From NCBI GenBank assembly GCA_000263395.1, contig AJXE01000006.1:87188-151187 (forward strand): a DNA stretch of 64,000 bases, in the 5' to 3' direction. Positions 1 through 12,013 of this stretch are shown one piece after another. The notes under the pieces were generated by a model, which ran no database searches, was not told the origin of the DNA, and saw nothing but the letters and a program-made list of their open reading frames with translations. The stretch's first letter is position 1; the number at the start of each line of letters is the position of its first letter. The translations under genes and the position numbers were made by a program. Source of the DNA: Stutzerimonas stutzeri TS44 (GTDB taxonomy: Bacteria; Pseudomonadota; Gammaproteobacteria; Pseudomonadales; Pseudomonadaceae).

Positions 1-1052
1 GCGCGGTGTCCGGCTTCCACGCGCTGATCAGTTCGGGCACCACGCCCAAGCTGCTGGCCAACGAGACCCACGCGCGCTACATCGGTTACGGCGGCATGCT
101 GATGGAGTCGATGGTCGCCATCATGGCGATGGTCGCCGCTTCGATCATCGATCCGGGCGTGTACTTCGCCATGAACAGCCCGCCGGCAGTGGTCGGCGCC
201 GACGTCGCCAGCGTGGCCGCGGCGGTCAGCAACTGGGGCTTCACCGTCACCCCGGAAGTGCTCGAAGGCGTCGCCCGCGACATCGGCGAAACCTCGATCC
301 TCAACCGTGCCGGCGGCGCGCCGACGCTCGCCGTGGGCATCGCGCAGATCCTCCACCAGGTACTGCCGGGCGAGAACATGATGGCGTTCTGGTACCACTT
401 CGCGATCCTATTTGAGGCGCTGTTCATCCTCACCGCAGTGGACGCCGGTACCCGTGCCGGACGCTTCATGCTGCAGGACCTGCTCGGCAACTTCGTGCCG
501 GCGCTCAAGCGCACCGACTCCTGGACCGCCAACGTGGTCGCCACCGCCGGTTGCGTGGCGCTGTGGGGCTACCTGCTGTACCAGGGCGTGATCGACCCGC
601 TGGGTGGCATCAACACGCTGTGGCCGCTGTTCGGCATCTCCAACCAGATGCTCGCCGGCATCGCGCTGATGCTCTGCACCGTGGTGCTGATCAAGATGAA
701 GCGCCAGCAGTACGTCTGGGTCACCCTGCTGCCGGCCCTGTGGCTGCTGATCTGCACCACCGCGGCGAGCCTGATCAAGCTGTTCGACGCCAACCCGGCG
801 GTCGGCTTCCTGGCCCTGGCCAACAAGTACGAGACCGCGCTCGACGCCGGTCAGGTACTGGCACCGGCCAAGGACCTCGGGCAGATGCAGAACGTGATCA
901 TGAACGCCTACACCAACGCCGGTCTGACCGTGCTGTTCCTGGTGGTGGTATTCAGTATCCTGTTCTACGCGTTGAAGGTCGGCCGCGCCGCCTGGATTCG
1001 CCGCGAGCGCACGGACAAGGAAATGCCCTTCGAGGGCATGCCCAGCGCCTGA
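1..1052 (+). CDS. cstA: Carbon starvation protein A, C-terminal half (5' end outside window)
   Basis: Inner-membrane transporter of the CstA/BtsT family, which imports pyruvate or peptides during carbon limitation. The reading frame is open to the left edge (the codon at 3-5 is Ala and the GTG at 6 is an internal Val), so only about the last 349 residues of a roughly 690-residue protein are present. They hold several hydrophobic helices, the family stretch SGFHALISSGTTPK at the beginning and a basic cytoplasmic tail. The next gene is the small YjiX/YbdD partner that accompanies cstA in many proteobacteria. The true start and promoter lie outside the window. Confidence 0.93.
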   Translation, partial: AVSGFHALISSGTTPKLLANETHARYIGYGGMLMESMVAIMAMVAASIIDPGVYFAMNSPPAVVGADVASVAAAVSNWGFTVTPEVLEGVARDIGETSILNRAGGAPTLAVGIAQILHQVLPGENMMAFWYHFAILFEALFILTAVDAGTRAGRFMLQDLLGNFVPALKRTDSWTANVVATAGCVALWGYLLYQGVIDPLGGINTLWPLFGISNQMLAGIALMLCTVVLIKMKRQQYVWVTLLPALWLLICTTAASLIKLFDANPAVGFLALANKYETALDAGQVLAPAKDLGQMQNVIMNAYTNAGLTVLFLVVVFSILFYALKVGRAAWIRRERTDKEMPFEGMPSA

Positions 1053-1109
1053 CCCAGCCGTGCCGGGTGCCGCGAGGCGCCCGGCCATACCGCAAGAGGA
1101 GCATCCGCC

Positions 1110-1313
1110 GTGTTCAATGACCTCAGCCGCATGGGCAAGTACCTCGGCCAGGCCGCGCGCATGCTGGTCGGCATGCCCGACTACGACACCTACCTCGAGC
1201 ACATGCGCAGCACCCACCCGGACCAGCCGGTGATGAGCTACGAGGCGTTCTTCCGCGAGCGCCAGGATGCCCGTTACGGTGGTGGCAAGGGCCGGCCGAT
1301 CCGCTGCTGCTGA
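1110..1313 (+). CDS. yjiX: YbdD/YjiX family small protein (DUF466)
   Basis: A 67-residue cytoplasmic protein of the YbdD/YjiX family, encoded directly downstream of cstA-type transporters and thought to assist them. The start is GTG, chosen because AGAGGAG lies about 9 bases upstream and the N-terminus ([19 protein letters not shown]) fits the family. The conserved core [11 protein letters not shown] and the C-terminal CC are present. It follows cstA by 57 bases, so the two are probably co-transcribed. The biochemical role is not established. Confidence 0.9.
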   Translation: MFNDLSRMGKYLGQAARMLVGMPDYDTYLEHMRSTHPDQPVMSYEAFFRERQDARYGGGKGRPIRCC

Positions 1314-1373
1314 ACCTGTCACCCCAGGCTACTGCGCTTGGCGAGACAGGTTGTCGCTGAAACAACCAAACCC

Positions 1374-1400
1374 CGCGCCACGCCTTGCCGTGGCGCGTTT
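1374..1400 (+). terminator. Hairpin between yjiX and yjiA
   Basis: A perfect 9-bp stem (CGCGCCACG pairing with CGTGGCGCG, 6-base loop) is followed by TTTCGTT. It lies just before the yjiA ribosome binding site and could attenuate read-through from cstA-yjiX. The T tract is weak. Confidence 0.45.
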
Positions 1401-1419
1401 CGTTGCGAGGATTGCCTTC

Positions 1420-2391
1420 ATGTCGCAAGCCCCCATCCCGGTCACCGTGCTGACCGGCTTTCTCGGCGCCGGCAAGACCACCCTGCTCAGGCACATGCTG
1501 CAGGCCGAACACGGCCTGAAGCTGGCGGTGATCGAGAACGAGTTCAGCGAGACGCCCATCGACGGCCAGCTGCTCGGCAGTGAGCCCGTCGAACTACTGA
1601 CCCTGGCCAACGGCTGCGTCTGCTGCTCGATCCATGTCGAGCTGGAGAAGGCGCTGTACCTGCTGCTGGACAAGCTGGACAGCGGCGAGCTGGCCTTCGA
1701 GCGCCTGGTCATCGAATGTACCGGGTTGGCCGATCCGGCGCCGGTGGCGCAGACCTTCTTCGCCGGCGACGAGCTGTGCGAGCGCTACGTGCTCGACGGC
1801 ATCATCACCCTGGTCGACGCGGCCAATGCCGAGCGCCATTTGCAGGAATCCATCGCCCAGGCGCAGGTCGGTTTTGCCGACCGCATCCTGCTGAGCAAGA
1901 CCGATCTGGTCGCCAGCGAGCAGGTCGAGGCGTTGACTCAGCGCCTGCAGCGGATCAACCGCCGCGCGCCGATCCATATCGTCGAGCACGGGCGCATCGA
2001 ACTGGCCGAACTGCTCGATATCCGCGGCTTCAACCTCAACGCCGACGTCGCCCCGGCGCCGGCTCTGCGGCCGCTGCTGCCGACTGCCAGCAAGGACCGC
2101 ATCGCCACGCTGGTACTGCACAGCGAGCGCCCGCTGGACATGCAGCGCCTGAGCGCCTTCATGGAGGACCTGCTGGAGCGCCACGGCAATTCGCTGCTGC
2201 GCTACAAGGGCGTGCTGGAGGTGGCCGGCGAGCCACGCCGGCTGGTGTTCCAGGGCGTGCTGCGGCTGTACGGCTTCGACTGGGACGCCGAATGGGCCGC
2301 TGGCGAGGCGCGGCGCAGCGTGCTGGTGTTCATCGGCGACAACCTGCCGGAAGAGGACATCCGCAACGGCTTCGCCGCCGTGCAGGCGTAG
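1420..2391 (+). CDS. yjiA: CobW/P47K-family GTPase YjiA
   Basis: A 323-residue G3E-family P-loop GTPase of the COG0523 metallochaperone group, thought to handle zinc or another transition metal. The Walker A motif GFLGAGKTT is at residues 13-21, the metal-binding CVCC at 66-69, and SKTD is the base-specificity motif. The C-terminal half is the CobW_C domain. An upstream in-frame extension exists, but ATG 1420 has a GAGG about 10 bases before it and gives the normal length. The position after cstA-yjiX matches the arrangement in other pseudomonads; a role in supplying metal to a neighbour is only a guess. Confidence 0.88.
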   Translation: MSQAPIPVTVLTGFLGAGKTTLLRHMLQAEHGLKLAVIENEFSETPIDGQLLGSEPVELLTLANGCVCCSIHVELEKALYLLLDKLDSGELAFERLVIECTGLADPAPVAQTFFAGDELCERYVLDGIITLVDAANAERHLQESIAQAQVGFADRILLSKTDLVASEQVEALTQRLQRINRRAPIHIVEHGRIELAELLDIRGFNLNADVAPAPALRPLLPTASKDRIATLVLHSERPLDMQRLSAFMEDLLERHGNSLLRYKGVLEVAGEPRRLVFQGVLRLYGFDWDAEWAAGEARRSVLVFIGDNLPEEDIRNGFAAVQA

Positions 2392-2422
2392 GGCGTTCAA
2401 CGGCGCGGCATTTCCTGCAGAC

Positions 2423-2456
2423 AAAAAGAAACCCGGCCGAGGCCGGGTTTCTTCAT
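2423..2456. terminator. Bidirectional rho-independent terminator between yjiA and glyA
   Basis: An 11-bp perfect stem (GAAACCCGGCC with GGCCGGGTTTC) closes on a two-base GA and is flanked by A5 on the left and TTTCTTC on the right. It can terminate both converging genes. Confidence 0.88.
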
Positions 2457-2471
2457 GGCAGCGCGCGAACC

Positions 2472-3725
2472 TTAGTTGCCGTACACCGGCAGCCTGGCGC
2501 AGATCGCCTGGACCTTGGCACGCACCGCGTCGACCACGGACTCGTCGCCCATGTTGTCGAGGATGTCGCCGATCCAGCCGGCCAGTTCACGGCACTCGGC
2601 TTCCTTGAAGCCGCGGGTGGTCACGGCCGGGGTGCCGATGCGCAGACCGGAGGTGACGAACGGCGAACGCGGGTCGTTCGGCACGCTGTTCTTGTTCACG
2701 GTGATGAAGGCGCGGCCCAGAGCGGCGTCAGCATCTTTACCGGTGACGTCCTGCTTGATCAGCGAGAGCAGGAACAGGTGGTTCTGGGTGCCACCGGACA
2801 CCACGTCGAAACCACGCTGGATGAACACCTCGGCCATCGCCTGGGCGTTCTTCACCACCTGCTGCTGGTAGGCCTTGAACTCGGGCTGCAGGGCTTCCTT
2901 GAAGCAGATCGCCTTGGCGGCGATGACATGCTCCAGCGGGCCGCCCTGGGCGCCGGGGAAGACCGCGGAGTTGAGCTTCTTCTCGATCTCCTCGTTCTTC
3001 TTCGCCAGGATCAGGCCGCCGCGCGGGCCGCGCAGGGTCTTGTGGGTGGTGGTGGTGACCACGTCGGCGAACGGCACCGGGTTCGGATAGACGCCAGCGG
3101 CGACCAGACCGGCCACGTGGGCCATGTCGACGAACAGGTAGGCACCGACCTTGTCGGCGATGGCGCGGAAGCGGGCGAAGTCCAGAATCTGGGAGTAGGC
3201 GGAGAAGCCGGCGACGATCATCTTCGGCTTGTGCTCGACGGCCAGACGCTCGACTTCGTCGTAATCGATCAGGCCGGCGTCGGTGATGCCGTACTGCACG
3301 GCGTTGTAGAGCTTGCCGGAGGACGACACCGACGAGCCGTGGGTCAGGTGACCACCGTGGGCCAGGCTCATGCCGAGGATGGTGTCGCCAGCGCTGAGCA
3401 GCGCCAGGTAGACGGCGGCGTTGGCCTGGGAGCCGGCGTGCGGCTGGACGTTGGCGTAATCGGCGCCGAACAGCTGCTTGGCGCGGTCGATGGCCAGTTG
3501 CTCGACCACGTCGACGTGCTCGCAACCGCCGTAGTAGCGCTTGCCCGGGTAGCCTTCGGCGTACTTGTTGGTCAGCACCGAACCCTGGGCTTCCATCACC
3601 GCCGGGCTGGTGTAGTTCTCCGAGGCGATCAGCTCGATGTGGTCTTCCTGACGCTGGGCTTCCTGCTGCATGGCAGCGAAGAGTTCGGCGTCGAAGCGTT
3701 CGATGGTCAAGTCACGGCTGAACAT
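2472..3725 (-). CDS. glyA: Serine hydroxymethyltransferase
   Basis: A cytoplasmic PLP enzyme that converts serine and tetrahydrofolate to glycine and 5,10-methylene-THF, the main source of one-carbon units. At 417 residues it has full family length. The PLP-lysine motif [14 protein letters not shown] is near residue 230, and the N-terminal [10 protein letters not shown] and YPGKRYYGG substrate motifs are intact. AGAGGA precedes ATG 3725. It is convergent with yjiA and shares a terminator with it. Pseudomonads often carry more than one glyA copy; the neighbourhood (next to cstA/yjiA) corresponds to the one called glyA3 in P. aeruginosa. Confidence 0.96.
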   Translation of the reverse strand: MFSRDLTIERFDAELFAAMQQEAQRQEDHIELIASENYTSPAVMEAQGSVLTNKYAEGYPGKRYYGGCEHVDVVEQLAIDRAKQLFGADYANVQPHAGSQANAAVYLALLSAGDTILGMSLAHGGHLTHGSSVSSSGKLYNAVQYGITDAGLIDYDEVERLAVEHKPKMIVAGFSAYSQILDFARFRAIADKVGAYLFVDMAHVAGLVAAGVYPNPVPFADVVTTTTHKTLRGPRGGLILAKKNEEIEKKLNSAVFPGAQGGPLEHVIAAKAICFKEALQPEFKAYQQQVVKNAQAMAEVFIQRGFDVVSGGTQNHLFLLSLIKQDVTGKDADAALGRAFITVNKNSVPNDPRSPFVTSGLRIGTPAVTTRGFKEAECRELAGWIGDILDNMGDESVVDAVRAKVQAICARLPVYGN

Positions 3726-3976
3726 GGCAGTCCTCTGAGGTCAGCTGGCGGTAAAAATAGAGCCGCGGATTCTACCCCAATCCACCGCGCGGCGGGTATG
3801 AGCGCCGGTCATGCGCAAGATGAGCGCGGCAGCCGCCAGGCGCCGCCACGACCGGGCGCCGCGGTTTGCCCTGCCCGGTGCATTCGGGTAGCGTTGCTCC
3901 CTTTAAGCGCGCCCCGGCTGTGCGGTTTCGCGCAGCGGGTTCGAGTCTCTTCATCACCGTCACGGGCATCGTTTTC

Positions 3977-5644
<1,668 letters not shown>

Positions 5645-5653
5645 TGGTGCACG

Positions 5654-5679
5654 ACGGAGCCGCAAGGCTCCGTTTTTTG
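5654..5679 (+). terminator. Rho-independent terminator after ettA
   Basis: The 8-bp stem ACGGAGCC/GGCTCCGT has a GCAA tetraloop and runs directly into TTTTTTG. Confidence 0.92.
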
Positions 5680-7319
<1,640 letters not shown>

Positions 7320-7352
7320 CAGCCGCGGCAAGCTCCAGGCTGCAAGCGACAA

Positions 7353-7390
7353 GAAAAGCCCCCGCCGGATCGTCCGGCAGGGGCTTTTTT
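7353..7390 (+). terminator. Rho-independent terminator after gdhA
   Basis: The stem AAAAGCCCC-GCCGGA pairs with TCCGGC-GGGGCTTTT around a short loop and ends in TTTTTT. Confidence 0.9.
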
Positions 7391-7495
7391 CATTTCAGGT
7401 GGATGCCGTACCGCCGCAGGGTGGGCTTTAGCCCACCAAGAGTTATCGATCCGGTGACGGCGGGCTGAAGCCCACCCTACAAGTGCAGCCTGCGT

Positions 7496-7540
7496 CTACC
7501 AGTAGTTCTCCACCGCCACCGGCCCCGGCTTGCGCGTCAA
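7496..7540 (-). pseudogene. Duplicated fpr 3' tail, copy 1 (most diverged)
   Basis: On the minus strand this reads LTRKPGPVAVENYW then TAG. It differs from the real Fpr C-terminus by Gln to Pro and by a few silent changes. It has no start and is a by-product of the tandem array. Confidence 0.85.
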
Positions 7541-7633
7541 CTGCAGTACCGCCGTAGGGTGGGCTTCAGCCCACCAAGAGCTATCGATCCGGCGACGGTG
7601 GGCTAAAGCCCACCCTACAAGTACAGCCTGCAC

Positions 7634-7678
7634 CTACCAGTAATTCTCCACCGCCACCTGCCCCGGCTTGCGCGTCAG
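7634..7678 (-). pseudogene. Duplicated fpr 3' tail, copy 2
   Basis: On the minus strand this reads LTRKPGQVAVENYW then TAG, identical in protein sequence to the true Fpr end, with one silent Gly-codon difference. Confidence 0.88.
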
Positions 7679-7770
7679 CTGCCGTACCGCCGTAGGGTGG
7701 GCTTCAGCCCACCAAGGGTATCGATCCGGCGACGGCGGGCTAAAGCCCGCCCTACAAGTGCAGCCTGCGC

Positions 7771-7815
7771 CTACCAGTAATTCTCCACCGCCACCTGCCC
7801 CGGCTTGCGCGTCAG
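7771..7815 (-). pseudogene. Duplicated fpr 3' tail, copy 3
   Basis: Nucleotide-identical to copy 2 and encoding the same 14 residues and stop. A frame shifted relative to fpr that reads past the real stop re-enters this tail in the correct frame, because the 137-base period is not a multiple of three. Confidence 0.88.
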
Positions 7816-7907
7816 CTGCAGCACCGCCGTAGGGTGGGCTTCAGCCCACCAAGGGTATCGATCCGGTGACGGCGGGCTAAAGCCCGCCCTACAAGTGCAG
7901 CCTGCGC

Positions 7908-8684
7908 CTACCAGTAATTCTCCACCGCCACCTGTCCCGGCTTGCGCGTCAGCGCCAGGTTGAGGTCGCGGGCCTTCAGCACGGCGCGGGTGTCTTCGAT
8001 CATCTGCGGGTTGCCGCAGAGCATGATGCGCGAATGCTCGGGCGTCAGCTGCAGATCGGCGGCACGTTCCAGCTCGCCATTCTCGATCAGCGTGGTGACA
8101 CGCGCGTGCAGGGTGCCAGGCACCTGTTCGCGGGTGACCACCGGCAAATACAGCAGTTTCGACCCCAGCCCCTCCAGATACTCGCGCTGCGGCAGTTCGG
8201 CGATCAGCTGCTGATAGGCCAGCTCGCGCGCCTCGCGCACGCTGTAGACGAGGATGATGCGCTCGAAGCGCTGCCAGGCCTGAAAGTCCTGCAGGATCGA
8301 CAGGAACGGCGCGATGCCGGTGCCGGTGGCCAGCAGCCAGAGGTCGCGGCCATCGGGGAAACGGTCCAGGGTCAGGAAGCCGAAGGCCTGCTTGTCGATC
8401 AGCAGCTCGTCGCCGACCTGGAGCCGGCTCAGCTCGCTGGTGAACTCGCCGTCCGGCACGACGATGGAGAAGAAGTCGAGAAACTCGTCGTGCGGCGCCG
8501 AGACCATCGAATAGGCGCGCCAGACGATGCAGCCGCTGGGCTTGCGCACGCCGAGGCGGGCGAACTGGCCGGCGCTGAAACGAAATCCCGGATCGCGGCT
8601 GGTGCGCAGGGTGAACAGGCTGGGCGTCAGCGTCTGCACCTCGAGCAAGCGCTGGCGGGTGAACTTCTCTTCGCTGGCGGTCAT
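7908..8684 (-). CDS. fpr: Ferredoxin/flavodoxin-NADP(+) reductase, FprB-like
   Basis: A cytoplasmic FAD enzyme that exchanges electrons between NADP(H) and ferredoxin or flavodoxin, supporting Fe-S repair and oxidative defence. It has 258 residues. The FAD motif is WRAYSMVS (RxYS type), the NADP-site motif is TGTGIAPF and the late CGNPQM is intact. The C-terminus VENYW matches the E. coli-type enzymes, where the terminal aromatic residues pack near the flavin. ATG 8684 has GGAGGGAG upstream; a longer frame is rejected. The 3' end is copied in the downstream REPIN array. It is divergent from rlmG (96 bases between starts). Confidence 0.93.
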   Translation of the reverse strand: MTASEEKFTRQRLLEVQTLTPSLFTLRTSRDPGFRFSAGQFARLGVRKPSGCIVWRAYSMVSAPHDEFLDFFSIVVPDGEFTSELSRLQVGDELLIDKQAFGFLTLDRFPDGRDLWLLATGTGIAPFLSILQDFQAWQRFERIILVYSVREARELAYQQLIAELPQREYLEGLGSKLLYLPVVTREQVPGTLHARVTTLIENGELERAADLQLTPEHSRIMLCGNPQMIEDTRAVLKARDLNLALTRKPGQVAVENYW

Positions 8685-8780
8685 ACTTCGCTCCCTCCGA
8701 GCCTCTGTCGGACCTGCCGCACGCAGCGTCCGTAACGCCTTGATACTCCTTTCCGATGCCGACAAACACCGCCAGTTCTC

Positions 8781-9908
8781 ATGCCTATTCTCGACACGCC
8801 CTACGCCCGCCTCGATCTGATCCGCCAGCCGGAGCAACCGAACGAGCCGCTGCAGGCCTTCGATGCCGCCGACGAGTACCTGCTCGCCGAGCTGCATCCG
8901 CGCGCCCTGCCGGCGACCACGCGGGTGCTGATTCTCAACGACAGCTTCGGCGCGCTGGCCTGCGCCCTGGCGGCGCATGTCGAAGTGACCAGCAGCGGCG
9001 ACTCGCATCTGGCCCACCTGGCGCTGCAGAAGAACCTGGCGCGCAACGGGCTGCCGGCCGAGCGTGTGCGTTTCGTCCCGGCCAGCGAGGTGGCCCAGGG
9101 TCCGTTCGATCTGGTGCTGATTCGCGTACCGAAGACCCTGGCCCTGCTGGAAGAACAGCTGATCCGCCTGCACGGCCAACTGGCACCAGGCGCCCAGGTG
9201 ATCGCCGCGGCAATGATCAAGCACCTGCCGCGCGCCGCCGGCGATCTGCTGGAGCAGTACATCGGCCCGCTACAGGCCTCGCTGGCGGTGAAGAAGGCGC
9301 GTCTGCTCAGCGCCACGCCCGCGCAAAGGCCGGCGCCCGTCTCGCCCTACCCGACCCGCTACCGGCTCGATCAGCCAAAACTCGAACTGCTCAACCACGC
9401 CAACCTGTTCTGCCGCGAAGGCCTGGATATCGGCACCCGCGCCTTCCTGCCGCATCTGCCCAAGGCGCTGGGCGCGCTGCGCGTGGCCGACCTCGGTTGC
9501 GGCAACGGCGTGCTCGGCATCGTCTATGCGCTGAACAACCCGCAGGCCGAACTGACGCTGGTGGACGAGAGCTACATGGCGGTGCAGTCGGCGCGGGAAA
9601 ACTGGCAGGCCGTTCACGGCCAGCGCCCGGTGGAGATTCGCGCCGGCGACGGCCTGGCCGAGCAGCCGCCCGCCTCGCTGGACCTGGTGCTGTGCAATCC
9701 GCCGTTCCACCAGCAGCAGGTGGTCGGCGACTTCCTCGCCTGGCGCATGTTCACCCAGGCCAAGGCCGCGCTGCACCAGGGCGGCGAGCTGTGGATCGTC
9801 GGCAACCGCCACCTGGGCTATCACCTCAAGCTCAAGCGCCTCTACGGGCGGGTCGAGCAGGTCGCGGCGACGCCCAAGTTCGTCATCCTGCGCGCGATCA
9901 AGGGTTAG
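8781..9908 (+). CDS. rlmG: 23S rRNA (guanine-1835-N2)-methyltransferase RlmG
   Basis: A SAM-dependent methyltransferase that modifies G1835 of 23S rRNA. Its 375 residues contain the two tandem Rossmann-like halves of the RsmC/RlmG group: a degenerate N-terminal half and a catalytic C-terminal half with VADLGCGNGVLGI (SAM binding) and the base-binding motif CNPPFHQ. The ATG has little ribosome-binding sequence before it but gives the family N-terminus. Its 3' end overlaps that of the convergent DJ-1 gene by four bases. Confidence 0.93.
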   Translation: MPILDTPYARLDLIRQPEQPNEPLQAFDAADEYLLAELHPRALPATTRVLILNDSFGALACALAAHVEVTSSGDSHLAHLALQKNLARNGLPAERVRFVPASEVAQGPFDLVLIRVPKTLALLEEQLIRLHGQLAPGAQVIAAAMIKHLPRAAGDLLEQYIGPLQASLAVKKARLLSATPAQRPAPVSPYPTRYRLDQPKLELLNHANLFCREGLDIGTRAFLPHLPKALGALRVADLGCGNGVLGIVYALNNPQAELTLVDESYMAVQSARENWQAVHGQRPVEIRAGDGLAEQPPASLDLVLCNPPFHQQQVVGDFLAWRMFTQAKAALHQGGELWIVGNRHLGYHLKLKRLYGRVEQVAATPKFVILRAIKG

Positions 9909-10462
9909 CCGGCTACCAGCATATCGGCAGCCACCTCGCGGCGCCGGGCCTTGCCGACCAGGCGCTCGACCAGCGTCAGGGCGAACTCCAGCGCGGTCGC
10001 CGGGCCCTGGCTGGTGATGCAGTTGCCGTCGACCACCACCGGCTGATCGACGAACACGCTGCCGCCCAGCCTGTCGCTCATGCCCGGATAGCAGGTGACG
10101 CGGCGGCCCTTGAGCACGCCGTAGGCATGCAACGCCACCGCCGGCGCGGCGCAGATCGCGGCGAACTCGCGACCGCCGGCCGCCTGCTGACGCACGCGCT
10201 CGGCCAGCGGCTCCAGCTCGCCGAGCGTCTGCGCGCCGGGCATGCCACCGGGCAGCACGATCAGGTCGAAATCCTGCGCCAGCACGTCGAGCAGCATGGC
10301 ATCGGCGGTGATCCGCGTGCCGCGCGCGCAGGTCAGCATGCGCCGCTCCTCGGCGCTGGCGACGGTGACGTCGAGGTCGGCGCGGCGCAGCACGTCGATC
10401 AGGGTGACGGCTTCGAGATCCTCGGAACCGTCGGCGATCGGAATCAGGACACGTTTGCTCAT
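9905..10462 (-). CDS. DJ-1/YajL family protein
   Basis: A 185-residue DJ-1/PfpI fold protein of the YajL branch, a group linked to protection against oxidative and electrophile (glyoxal) damage. The nucleophilic Cys104 sits in the elbow motif AAICAAPA and the partner Glu14 lies in DGSED. It is closer to YajL and human DJ-1 than to PfpI proteases. AGGAGAAG precedes ATG 10462. The chemistry of this branch (deglycase, chaperone or hydratase) is debated, so the precise reaction is left open. Confidence 0.9.
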   Translation of the reverse strand: MSKRVLIPIADGSEDLEAVTLIDVLRRADLDVTVASAEERRMLTCARGTRITADAMLLDVLAQDFDLIVLPGGMPGAQTLGELEPLAERVRQQAAGGREFAAICAAPAVALHAYGVLKGRRVTCYPGMSDRLGGSVFVDQPVVVDGNCITSQGPATALEFALTLVERLVGKARRREVAADMLVAG

Positions 10463-10596
10463 GGACTTCTCCTGCTTGATGAAAATTCAAACGTGCATTC
10501 GGGCGATGTAACATGCGCCGCCTTTGCGAGCGCCCTGCGGATGGGCTTTGCTGTAGCAGGCCCACCTCCCCTACGACCGGCACGAGAGAATCGACC

Positions 10597-11889
10597 ATGC
10601 TGGAAAAGCTGTTCCAACTCAAGGCGCACGGCACCAACGTGCGTACCGAGATCCTGGCCGGTGTCACCACCTTCCTGACCATGGCCTACATCCTCTTCGT
10701 CAACCCGAGCATCCTCAGCGAAACCGGCATGGACAAGGGCGCGATCTTCGTCGCCACCTGCCTGGCGGCGGCCATCGGTTCGGCGGTGATGGGCATGATC
10801 GCCAACTACCCGATCGCCCTGGCGCCGGGCATGGGCCTCAACGCCTTCTTCACCTACACCGTGGTGCTGGGCATGGGCCATACCTGGCAGGTCGCGCTCG
10901 GCGCGGTGTTCGTTTCCGCGTGCCTGTTCTTCCTGCTGTCGATCTTCAGAATCCGCGAATGGATCATCAACAGCATCCCGCTGGAGTTGCGCTCGGCCAT
11001 CGCCGCGGGGATCGGCCTGTTCCTCGCGCTGATCGCCCTGCAGAGCGCCGGCATCGTCGTCGACAACCCGGCCACCCTGGTCGGCATGGGCGACTTGGGC
11101 AAGCCGCAGGCGCTGCTGGCGATCCTCGGCTTCTTCCTGATCATCGGCCTGGAGGCCCGCGGCGTCACCGGCGCGGTGCTGATCAGCATCCTCGTGGTGA
11201 CGGTGATCAGCATCCTGCTCGGGGTGTCCGAGTTCGCCGGCGTGGTGTCGATACCGCCGTCGCTGGCGCCGACCTTCCTGCAACTCGACATCCTCGGCGC
11301 GCTGGATGTGGGGCTGGTCAGCGTGATCTTCGCCTTCCTCTTCGTCGACCTGTTCGACAACTCCGGCACCCTCATCGCGGTGGCAAAGAAGGCCGGGCTG
11401 ATGCGCAAGGACGGCTACCTGCCGAAGATGGGCCGCGCGCTGATCGCCGACAGCACCGCGGCGCTCGGCGGCTCGCTGCTGGGCACCTCGACCACCACCA
11501 GCTACATCGAATCGGCCGCAGGCGTCAGCGCCGGCGGGCGTACCGGACTGACCGCCATCGTGGTCGCCGTGCTGTTCCTGCTGGCGCTGTTCTTTGCGCC
11601 GCTGGCCGGCAGCGTGCCGGCGTTCGCCACCGCGCCGGCGCTGCTGTTCGTCGCCGTGCTGATGGCCTCGGGCCTGGCCGAGATCGACTGGCATGACCTC
11701 ACCGTCGCCGCGCCGGTGCTGATCACCGCCCTGGCGATGCCGCTGACCTACTCCATCGCCACCGGCATCGCCTTCGGCTTCATCGCCTGGGTCGCCGCCA
11801 AGTTCCTCGCCGGCCGCGCGCGCGAGCTGAGCGTGGCGATGTGGGTGCTGTCGGCGCTGTTCGTGGTCAAGCTGGCGTTCCCCGGCTGA
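10597..11889 (+). CDS. NCS2 family purine permease (AzgA/GhxP type)
   Basis: A 430-residue inner-membrane nucleobase:cation symporter with about 13 hydrophobic helices. Family motifs include [17 protein letters not shown] near the N-terminus, [10 protein letters not shown], and [20 protein letters not shown] in the substrate region. This pattern belongs to the AzgA-like branch, which carries adenine, guanine or hypoxanthine; the exact substrate cannot be read from the sequence. ATG 10597 is preferred to an upstream extension because [18 protein letters not shown] is the family N-terminus. Confidence 0.9.
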   Translation: MLEKLFQLKAHGTNVRTEILAGVTTFLTMAYILFVNPSILSETGMDKGAIFVATCLAAAIGSAVMGMIANYPIALAPGMGLNAFFTYTVVLGMGHTWQVALGAVFVSACLFFLLSIFRIREWIINSIPLELRSAIAAGIGLFLALIALQSAGIVVDNPATLVGMGDLGKPQALLAILGFFLIIGLEARGVTGAVLISILVVTVISILLGVSEFAGVVSIPPSLAPTFLQLDILGALDVGLVSVIFAFLFVDLFDNSGTLIAVAKKAGLMRKDGYLPKMGRALIADSTAALGGSLLGTSTTTSYIESAAGVSAGGRTGLTAIVVAVLFLLALFFAPLAGSVPAFATAPALLFVAVLMASGLAEIDWHDLTVAAPVLITALAMPLTYSIATGIAFGFIAWVAAKFLAGRARELSVAMWVLSALFVVKLAFPG

Positions 11890-12013
11890 TCGCGACCGCC
11901 GCTCAGGTCGGGCGCCCACGCGCGCGCGGCCTGACAACCCTCCCCGCCGCCCGTACAATCGTCGCCCCGCCGCGGGCGCTCGCCGCCGGCTCCATCACGC
12001 AACGACCGCCGCC

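Larger units (their letters stand above)
7411..7955. repeat. Four-copy tandem array: REPIN palindrome plus fpr 3' tail
   Basis: Four head-to-tail units start at 7411, 7549, 7687 and 7824 (periods 138, 138 and 137). Each holds a 64-65 base REPIN: an outer arm GTAGGGTGGGCT and its inverted partner ending AGCCCACCCTAC or AGCCCGCCCTAC, each arm itself a small hairpin. The REPINs are at 7416-7480, 7554-7618, 7692-7755 and 7829-7892. After each REPIN comes a 45-base copy of the 3' end of fpr including the stop codon; the fourth copy is the genuine gene end. The unit at 7411 is the most diverged. Together they fill the 588-base gap between gdhA and fpr. Confidence 0.93.

Noticed and set aside
7771..8769. 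Alternative frame over fpr ending in the same VENYW tail
   Set aside because: Not a gene: it is a shifted reading of fpr that falls into a duplicated tail. The observation is kept as part of the REPIN finding.
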